Position numbers and translations under genes: made by a program. This document shows, piece after piece, positions 6,621 to 11,639 of a stretch of 11,639 bases of DNA. Source of the stretch: Armatimonadota bacterium. Lineage in GTDB: Bacteria > Armatimonadota > JAAZEB01. How positions within the stretch are numbered: the stretch's first letter is position 1; each line of letters opens with the position of its first letter. The stretch is taken from contig DUUU01000212.1 of NCBI GenBank assembly GCA_012841485.1, positions 1-11,639 on the forward strand, written 5' to 3'. The notes below the pieces were generated by a model. The model saw only the letters and a program-made list of their open reading frames with translations, was not told the DNA's origin and searched no databases.

Positions 6621-8030
6621 ATGGATTCCGAAGGCAGAGATCAGAGCCGCGCGCAGGTCGCACTGGCACGCTTGCCGGACCGGAAGCTGAAGGAGGACGC
6701 GATTGAGCAGGCGATCCAGGAGGTGCTCGCGCCGCTCGGGGGCCTGCCGCGATTCGTATCGCCGGGCGCCAAGGTGCTCCTGAAGCCGAACCAGACGCTC
6801 TTCCGCGCCGCGCTCTCCGGCTCGACCACATCACCGCGCCTCGTGCGCGCGCTCATCCGTCTCTGCTTCCGCGCGGGAGCGAAAGAAGTATGGGTCGCCG
6901 AGGCGTCCGGGCATGCCCAGCGCAGCCGCCAGGTGATGGCGCTCACCGGGATGGCGCAGGCGGTGCAGGAGACCGGGGCGCACCTGATCTACCTGGATGA
7001 GATTGCCGAGAAGGTGTACGATTTTGGCGAAGATGCCGGTGAACTGCGGTATATGCCCGCGCCCGAGATCATGGAGCGCGCCGATGTGATCATCAACCTG
7101 CCGAAGGCAAAGACGCACTTCATCGACCCCATCTCCGGCGCCTGCAAGAACTGGGTGGGCATCATGCCGATGGGCTATCGCCTTTACCTTCAGCGGTATG
7201 GCGCGGCCTACTACCGCGGGAATGCGCTCTACCTGCGCCGGTTCCCGCCGGCGCTGAATCTCATGGACGGCATCGTTGCCGGTGAAGGCCAGGGGCCCGG
7301 CCAGAACCATCCCTTCTGGTGGGGATGGCTGCTGGCCTCGGTGGACCCGGTCGCCCTGGATGTCACCCTCTGCCGGCTCTTCGGCCTGGAGTGGGGACAC
7401 CTGCGCATGGCCAAGGAAGCGGCGAATGTGGGCGCCGGCCTCTTTGACCCGGCGCGAATCACCATCGTCGGCGCCGCCTTCGAGGACGCATGCGTGTGCG
7501 CGCGCCCCGCAGACCCGAGTGTGCATCGCTACCCCTGCCGCGTGATCGTCGGCGAGGATGCCCCCCTGGAGGCCACCCTCGGGCATTGGAAAACGATTGC
7601 CGACGCCTGGCTGGAGAATGACCTGTGGCGCCTCTTCACATCAAAAGGCACGCCCACCTTCCTCTTTGGAAGAGCGGAAGACCCGGAGTTCGAGCAGCAC
7701 GTGAAGGACGGACCATACATCGTCCTGGGAGACCTGGCACCCGATAAGTACAAGTATGACCCGCGTGTCATCTACGTGCCCGGCTGGCCCGTGCCCCAGT
7801 CATACATACAACACGAGATGATCGACGGGATGGGATTCGGGCCCCTCTATACGCCGGGGTTGCGTCTTTTCGAGGAAGGCGCGTCGTTGATGGCGCAGCT
7901 GCGAGGCGCGTCGGGCCCTCAAGCCCAGCGCCGGGCCGCGGCAAAGGTGACAGGGGTAGCCGTACTGGCGGCCGGCATTCCCCTCGCCCTGCGCGCCCTC
8001 TTCCGTTCGGATCGAACAACCGAGAAGTAG
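6621..8030 (+). CDS. DUF362 domain-containing protein
   Basis: This 469-residue protein carries a DUF362 domain (about 48-290): KVLLKPNQT (51-59), an Arg/Leu-rich helix with GAKEVWVAEAS (86-96), ADVIINLPKAKTH (154-166), GACKNWVG (173-180), LNLMDGIVAGEGQGP (212-226) and SVDPVALDVTLC (240-251). DUF362 proteins have no firmly established biochemical role, and many carry [4Fe-4S] ferredoxin motifs. Here there is no CxxCxxC cluster, so electron transfer through such a cluster is unlikely. After the domain come about 170 further residues, ending in a hydrophobic stretch (445-460) with positive charges after it, which could anchor the protein to the membrane. The ATG follows GGAGGG by 5 nt. The gene seems to be transcribed alone, between two hairpin terminators. 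Confidence 0.88.
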   Translation: MDSEGRDQSRAQVALARLPDRKLKEDAIEQAIQEVLAPLGGLPRFVSPGAKVLLKPNQTLFRAALSGSTTSPRLVRALIRLCFRAGAKEVWVAEASGHAQRSRQVMALTGMAQAVQETGAHLIYLDEIAEKVYDFGEDAGELRYMPAPEIMERADVIINLPKAKTHFIDPISGACKNWVGIMPMGYRLYLQRYGAAYYRGNALYLRRFPPALNLMDGIVAGEGQGPGQNHPFWWGWLLASVDPVALDVTLCRLFGLEWGHLRMAKEAANVGAGLFDPARITIVGAAFEDACVCARPADPSVHRYPCRVIVGEDAPLEATLGHWKTIADAWLENDLWRLFTSKGTPTFLFGRAEDPEFEQHVKDGPYIVLGDLAPDKYKYDPRVIYVPGWPVPQSYIQHEMIDGMGFGPLYTPGLRLFEEGASLMAQLRGASGPQAQRRAAAKVTGVAVLAAGIPLALRALFRSDRTTEK

Positions 8031-8063
8031 CGAGTCCGGTCATCGCCAGACCGAATTCATCAG

Positions 8064-8100
8064 GGAGGCCGCCATGGGAGCCCTTCCGAGGCGGGCCTCC
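8064..8100 (+). repeat. GC-rich hairpin just after the DUF362 gene
   Basis: GGAGGCCGCC (8064-8073) pairs with GGCGGGCCTCC (8090-8100) with one bulged base and a 16-nt loop. No T-run follows. It lies directly before the terminator-like hairpin at 8102 and may form part of the same 3' end structure. Confidence 0.45.
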
Positions 8101-8101
8101 G

Positions 8102-8170
8102 GGCGCTTGCCGCGCGCACTTTTCAGCGCCGTTTGGGCGATCGCGGACCCGCGTGCGGCAAGCGCCTTTT
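8102..8170 (+). terminator. Long-stem terminator after the DUF362 gene
   Basis: GGCGCTTGCCGC (8102-8113) pairs perfectly with GCGGCAAGCGCC (8155-8166). Four further pairs (8114-8117 with 8151-8154, one of them G-U) lengthen the stem to 16 bp. TTTT follows at 8167-8170. The loop is large, at 33 nt, so efficiency is uncertain. The rest of the 334-nt gap (8031-8364) holds a run of nine G (8220-8228) and a short open frame from 8074 that I do not accept as a gene. Confidence 0.6.
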
Positions 8171-8347
8171 CTACCGCCGCGCTCACTGAGGTCGAACGAT
8201 CTCCGGGGGTGAACCTGCCGGGGGGGGGAAGCGGCGTCCCACCTCGCCCAACGCCCGGTGTCCCTACTGCTGGCGCTGCCCACTGAAAGGAAGCCCCTCT
8301 CGCTGCGGCGAACAATGCCTATGATTATGGCAGGCAGCGCCTGTGCG

Positions 8348-8353
8348 AGGAGG
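8348..8353 (+). promoter_or_regulatory. Ribosome binding site supporting the TTG start at 8365
   Basis: AGGAGG lies 11 nt before TTG 8365. The spacing is long, but no ATG or GTG gives a better fit, and the TTG places a complete signal peptide at the N-terminus. Confidence 0.5.
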
Positions 8354-8364
8354 TCACACACGTC

Positions 8365-10041
8365 TTGGTACCCTTGGGCCGGCAGATACTGCTCCTATCC
8401 GCTCTCCTTTTACTTCTCAGCACGCCTGGCTTCGCTCAACAGACCCCGGATCACGAACGGACGCTGCTCTTCCTGAATCCATCCGGCACGCTCTACATGG
8501 CGAACGTCTCGACCAAGGGAGTGCGCATTCCACAGGCGTCACTCGCGCCGGGGAAGCAGGTGCGCCGCTTCCGCGTCAGCCCCGATGGGCGCATCGGGCT
8601 CCTGGAAACGGCCAACGCGAAGGGAGTGCTTGCGGCCTGGACGCTGGATCTCGCCAGCCGACGGTCGAGACTGCTGGGTCAGGGGCTGCTCGTGCCCAAC
8701 GACGGCGCTAGTCCCTTCGCGCCCGATGGGAGGCGCGTGGCGCTCCGCCATCAGAATCGCGACGAAGTCGTCATCCTCTCCGCGAACACCGGCCAGGTGT
8801 TGCACACCCTCTCGATCCCGGGGATCTGCGAGGCGCCGGCGTGGTTTGGCGATGCCCGGCACATCGCGGTGCCCACCCAGTTGCCCACCGGGCGCAGCGC
8901 CATGGCCATTTGGGACGCCGTCTCCGGTTCTTTACGCCGCGAGGCGCTGAAGGATGCGACGCGCGTGCGCTTCCGCTACGAGACGCGCCTTGGCGGTCGG
9001 CTCATCTACCGTGAAACCCGCGAGGGCGTTGACCGATGGATGGCGCTGACTACGGCGGGCGAGCACGTGACGGATGAGCCCCCTGCCCCGCGCCGGCCGC
9101 GGGATCTCCCTCGGGGCGCAAGCGCGGTGGCCTGCCCGGAAGGCCCGTGGCTGGCTTACATCCATGAGAATGCGCTCTACGTGCGCTATAGCGAGGAGGG
9201 CGCAGAGCCGGTGATGGTCGGCCCCGCGGTAGAATGCCACTGGAAGCCAGGGATGCCGCTCCCGGAGCAGATCCTCGTCTCTCAAGCCACGGCGCCGCCA
9301 GATGGCGCCGCGCCGGCGGTGCTCCCCGATCTGCTCGCGCTGAAAACGGAGACCGCGGAGGCGGTGGAGGGCACCCCCCTGGAGATCACCTGGGAGTCCG
9401 GGCCACAGGTGGCATGGGTTCGACTAAGCGTCGTCGCGGAACGCGCACGCCTGGGCGGTGCAAGGCGCGGGGTTCAGACTCTCCCGATCGCGAGAGCTCC
9501 GGCCGCGCGGAAGCGACACGCCTGGAGCGTGCCCTGGATCGACAACATCGCCTTCGTCTTGCGCGCGGAGCCCATGGACGCTTCGTTCAAGGTGCTCGGC
9601 AGGGTGGAGACAACGCTCTCTTTCCGGCCGCGAGAACTGGCCGAGGAAACCCGAGACGGCATCTTCATCCACCTCTCGGAGCGAACGCGTCAGCGCCTCT
9701 ACACACAGGCTGGTGGCCGGCTGACAGCGGTCTACCTCTGCTCGGGCGCCAGCTCCCACCAGCGCCTGCCGCTGAATCAGCACCCGGATGCCCCTCACGA
9801 TCACTATGGCACCTTTCGTATCCGGGTGAAGGATATCGACCACGTCTCGAACATCGACCCGGAGTGGAAGATGCCCTACGCGATGGGCTACCTCAATGGA
9901 CACTACATCCACCAGACATCGCGCAATCAGTACCGCAAGCTGGGCCGGCCGGCCTCACATGGCTGCGTCCGCCTGCATGGAAACGACGCCGCGCCCCTCT
10001 TTCGGAAGACGGCAATCGGCGATCTCGTGGTCATCTATTGA
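8365..10041 (+). CDS. Exported L,D-transpeptidase (YkuD) with N-terminal propeller-like region
   Basis: The last part of this 558-residue protein (about 430-558) is a YkuD L,D-transpeptidase domain, which forms 3-3 peptidoglycan cross-links or attaches proteins to peptidoglycan through a catalytic Cys. The motif SHGCVRL (531-537) gives Cys534 and His532, and HYIHQT (513-518) supplies the upstream His of the family. A signal peptide (about 1-24, ending GFA) sends it out of the cytoplasm. Residues 30-300 hold repeated SPDGR/APDGR-like turns (72-76, 119-123) with alternating beta strands, as in TolB/WD40-type propellers, and 325-420 reads as an Ig-like beta domain (VEGTPLEITWES). The architecture is far longer than simple YkuD enzymes. 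The start is a TTG. The gene converges with the ATPase operon. A short inverted repeat (CGACGC/GCGTCG) follows the stop without a T-run. Confidence 0.87.
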   Translation: MVPLGRQILLLSALLLLLSTPGFAQQTPDHERTLLFLNPSGTLYMANVSTKGVRIPQASLAPGKQVRRFRVSPDGRIGLLETANAKGVLAAWTLDLASRRSRLLGQGLLVPNDGASPFAPDGRRVALRHQNRDEVVILSANTGQVLHTLSIPGICEAPAWFGDARHIAVPTQLPTGRSAMAIWDAVSGSLRREALKDATRVRFRYETRLGGRLIYRETREGVDRWMALTTAGEHVTDEPPAPRRPRDLPRGASAVACPEGPWLAYIHENALYVRYSEEGAEPVMVGPAVECHWKPGMPLPEQILVSQATAPPDGAAPAVLPDLLALKTETAEAVEGTPLEITWESGPQVAWVRLSVVAERARLGGARRGVQTLPIARAPAARKRHAWSVPWIDNIAFVLRAEPMDASFKVLGRVETTLSFRPRELAEETRDGIFIHLSERTRQRLYTQAGGRLTAVYLCSGASSHQRLPLNQHPDAPHDHYGTFRIRVKDIDHVSNIDPEWKMPYAMGYLNGHYIHQTSRNQYRKLGRPASHGCVRLHGNDAAPLFRKTAIGDLVVIY

Positions 10042-10282
10042 GCCTGGGCCGACGCTCCCCGGCCGGCGTCGATACCGCTGATGAAGGGGGCGGACGCGGA
10101 TAGGGGAGTGCGCGTCTCGCAGCCTATCTACCACCCGCGCCCCTCCCTGCCATCCGACCCCGCACCGGCCCCGGGCTACCACGAGGCTGTGGCGGAGGAG
10201 TCCGAGGGGGGCCGGCATTTCGGTCTCGGTTTCCCATCGCGTCATGCCTCCAGGTGGCCATCAGCCTGTCGGGGAGTGGGGC

Positions 10283-11242
10283 TCAGATGGTGGCGCACTC
10301 CAGTAGCTGGCACGTGGCAGCCCACGCATCCTGAATCGCCCGGGCGGCCGGGCCCTCATCGACCTCGATCAGGGGACGGCCGGCCGCGATCGCGCGCGTC
10401 ACGGCGTCGTCGAAGGGAACCTGGGCGATCACGGTCGCGCCCATCGCTTCGCACATCTGGAGGATGCTCTGGCGATTCGCGTCATCGAGGTCTGCCTTGT
10501 TCAGGATCACCGCCGCCGGGATGCCGAAGTGCTTCAGCAGGAGCAGCAGGCGCAGCATGTCGTGCTGTGCGGCCGGCGTCGGCTCCGTCACCACCACGGC
10601 CAGATCCACGTCTACCAGCGCAGCCGTTGCAGAGCAGCCGATACCAGGCGGGCCATCGATGAGAATCAGGCGCAGATTGGCGCCCATCGCCATCACCTCG
10701 GCATGCCGGCGTACTTCGGTGACCAGGCGCCCGGAGCTTTCGCCTCCGGGGTAGAGGCGAGCGTGCGCCATCGGACCGTAACGGCTGTCGGAGAGGAAGA
10801 ACTCACCGCAGGCCACCGTCTCCAGGGCGAGCGCATGGTTTGGGCACGCCAGAACACACAGCCCGCAGCCCTGGCAGGCATGCACATCCACCTTTTCCCG
10901 AGTGATCGCCGCGAAGCGACAGCGTCGCTCGCATTCGCCGCAGGCGCGGCACGCACTCGCATCACGGAAAGCAACCTTGGCCCCGTGAAACTCCTGCCGC
11001 TGGCGCACCTCGGGGTGCAGCAGCAGGTGAAGGTTGGCAGCATCCACGTCACAATCCGCCAGAACCTTCTCCGTGGCCAGGGCGGCAAAGGAGGCGGCGA
11101 TGGAGGTCTTCCCGGTACCGCCCTTCCCGCTGACGATGGCCACCTGCTTCAATTCAGCCCGGCTCAGTGCCGGCGCCGCGTTCGATTCCGCCGCCGGGGA
11201 TGCCCCGGCCCGCATCCACTCACTCACGCGTCTCGCCCCCAT
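10283..11242 (-). CDS. MinD/Mrp-type P-loop ATPase with two [4Fe-4S] ferredoxin motifs
   Basis: This protein is a MinD-superfamily ATPase with an inserted ferredoxin domain (COG1149 type). From the ATG at 11242 it has 319 residues. The deviant Walker A motif SGKGGTGKTS lies at 38-47, DCDVDAANLHLLL at 63-75, the first cluster motif CRACGECERRC at 98-108 and the second, CQGCGLCVLAC, at 123-133. A Walker B-like LILIDGPPG follows (192-200), then NKAD (248-251). The family is thought to use ATP in Fe-S or metal-cofactor chemistry and is often encoded near NifX-like and DUF5320 proteins. The start is uncertain. The frame is open back to 11350 but would overlap the small gene; ATG 11242 lies 7 nt after that gene's stop; a TTG at 11149 would give a 288-residue protein starting just before the P-loop. 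Such ATPases often occur in tandem pairs, but here there is only one. Confidence 0.9.
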   Translation of the reverse strand: MGARRVSEWMRAGASPAAESNAAPALSRAELKQVAIVSGKGGTGKTSIAASFAALATEKVLADCDVDAANLHLLLHPEVRQRQEFHGAKVAFRDASACRACGECERRCRFAAITREKVDVHACQGCGLCVLACPNHALALETVACGEFFLSDSRYGPMAHARLYPGGESSGRLVTEVRRHAEVMAMGANLRLILIDGPPGIGCSATAALVDVDLAVVVTEPTPAAQHDMLRLLLLLKHFGIPAAVILNKADLDDANRQSILQMCEAMGATVIAQVPFDDAVTRAIAAGRPLIEVDEGPAARAIQDAWAATCQLLECATI

Positions 11243-11249
11243 TCCGTTC

Positions 11250-11483
11250 TTACCACTGCCGGCCGCGTCCACCGCCTCTGCCACCACCGCCGGCACCGGG
11301 CCGAACACCTGCCAGATAGGCGATGACCGCCTGCGCCGCGATGAGGGCAACAGTGCCCCAAACCGGGTTGATCGTCGTCTGTTTCTCCTCTTGGGGAGGG
11401 CATGCGGGAAAGGAGATCAGCATGCGCCCGCCTCCGGCACGGCGTCCCCGGCCGCGCGCCCGTGTTCCATCATTCGCAGGCAT
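11250..11483 (-). CDS. Small Gly/Arg-rich one-helix protein, DUF5320-like N-terminus
   Basis: This 77-residue protein is probably real. Its ATG follows AAGGAGG by 6 nt, and its stop lies 7 nt before a start of the Fe-S ATPase, which suggests translational coupling. The N-terminus (MPANDGTRARGRGRRAGGG) recalls DUF5320 proteins, which begin with MPxxDGT and Gly-rich sequence and are encoded beside ferredoxin-containing MinD ATPases and NifX-like proteins. Residues 42-60 are hydrophobic (WGTVALIAAQAVIAYLAGV) and would form a single membrane helix. The tail (62-77) is Gly/Arg-rich and ends in Gln-Trp. Function is unknown; it may dock the ATPase or a cofactor at the membrane. A second strong site, AAGAGGAG at 11392-11385, lies inside the gene without an ATG after it, so a shorter product from a non-standard start is conceivable. 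The DUF5320 resemblance is from memory of the family and needs a profile search. Confidence 0.6.
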   Translation of the reverse strand: MPANDGTRARGRGRRAGGGRMLISFPACPPQEEKQTTINPVWGTVALIAAQAVIAYLAGVRPGAGGGGRGGGRGRQW

Positions 11484-11489
11484 CCTCTT

Positions 11490-11496
11490 CCTCCTT
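11490..11496 (-). promoter_or_regulatory. Ribosome binding site of the small protein
   Basis: Read on the minus strand this is AAGGAGG, 6 nt before the ATG at 11483. It is the strongest ribosome binding site in the right part of the window and is the main reason to take the 77-residue gene seriously. An in-frame ATG at 11423 with GGAGG 7 nt upstream is a secondary option. Confidence 0.65.
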
Positions 11497-11511
11497 CTGG
11501 CGCTGCGAGAA

Positions 11512-11560
11512 GCGGGATGCGGGACGCGCGTCGCCCGTCCCGCATTCCGCGTTCTTCTTT
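11512..11560 (+). repeat. 15-bp inverted repeat with T-rich flank in the ATPase operon leader
   Basis: GCGGGATGCGGGACG (11512-11526) pairs with CGTCCCGCATTCCGC (11536-11550) through 15 pairs, one of them G-U, around a 9-nt loop. GTTCTTCTTT follows on the plus strand, so it resembles a plus-strand terminator, yet no plus-strand gene in the window runs into it. On the minus strand it sits about 30 nt before the start of the small protein, where it could act as a leader structure of the operon. Confidence 0.55.
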
Positions 11561-11582
11561 CAGCCTATCCGAAAAACCGCAC

Positions 11583-11626
11583 GGAGAGACGAGTCTCTCC
11601 TGGAGAAGGGGCTCTCGGAGAGGCCC
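11583..11626. promoter_or_regulatory. Two neighbouring GGAGA/TCTCC palindromes, possible operator
   Basis: GGAGAGAC (11583-11590) and GTCTCTCC (11593-11600) form a near-perfect palindrome with a 2-nt centre. A second palindrome follows, with CTCTC (11612-11616) and GAGAG (11618-11622) flanked by GGG and CCC. Their centres are about 25 nt apart and about 100-140 nt upstream of the small protein's start. They could be binding sites of a dimeric regulator of the ATPase operon. No promoter boxes are clear. Confidence 0.35.
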
Positions 11627-11639
11627 TCACTCTGCCTTC

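Noticed and set aside
8320..8325. TATGAT as a -10 box for the transpeptidase gene
   Set aside because: It is close to consensus, but there is no -35 box at a usual distance and it is not a proper extended -10. Too weak to annotate.
10042..10282. Terminator between the convergent transpeptidase and ATPase genes
   Set aside because: Only short stems (CGACGC/GCGTCG near 10050 and GATAGG/CCTATC near 10100-10120) without T-runs are visible. No feature could be called with confidence.
10529..11326. 265-codon plus-strand frame opposite the Fe-S ATPase
   Set aside because: The minus strand carries the P-loop and both ferredoxin motifs. The plus frame is a shadow.

Overview
This is a GC-rich bacterial window with eight full-length protein genes and one convincing small gene. 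There is no rRNA, tRNA, CRISPR array, insertion sequence or integrase. Most starts have Shine-Dalgarno sites, one promoter is a textbook sigma-70 type, and two proteins carry export signals (a lipoprotein and a probably periplasmic L,D-transpeptidase). Nothing fixes the phylum. The mix of families would suit an environmental lineage such as Armatimonadota or Chloroflexota, but that is a low-confidence guess.

Left part (1-4906): a carbohydrate/small-molecule module around a divergent control region. On the minus strand an FGGY sugar kinase (start 3210) is followed by an L-fucose/L-arabinose isomerase-like protein (start 1437). Isomerase then kinase is the classic order for converting an aldose to a ketose and then to a ketose phosphate. 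On the plus strand a cyclase-family (kynurenine formamidase-like) hydrolase and a creatininase-family amidohydrolase form a tight pair, 22 nt apart. Both hydrolase families cleave small amides or lactones, so the four genes may handle one sugar, sugar acid or lactone. No transporter or regulator is in the window and the substrate is unknown. The isomerase and the cyclase both have substitutions at positions expected to bind metal.

Middle part (4907-8364): a secretory-lipase-like alpha/beta hydrolase lipoprotein behind a near-consensus promoter (TTGACA, 17 nt, TATACT), ending in a perfect 15-bp hairpin. Then a DUF362 protein without the ferredoxin motifs seen in many relatives and with a probable C-terminal membrane helix, ending in a 16-bp hairpin with a short T-run. 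The 334-nt gap after it holds this terminator, a second hairpin and a nine-G tract.

Right part (8365-11639): a large exported L,D-transpeptidase with a beta-propeller-like N-terminal half, convergent with a minus-strand operon. That operon encodes a 77-residue Gly/Arg-rich one-helix protein and a MinD/Mrp-type ATPase carrying two [4Fe-4S] ferredoxin motifs. The small protein lies immediately upstream of the ATPase (7 nt apart) and has a DUF5320-flavoured N-terminus. DUF5320 proteins are known neighbours of such ATPases. The leader of this operon is rich in palindromes. This pair is the best candidate here for an under-described system.
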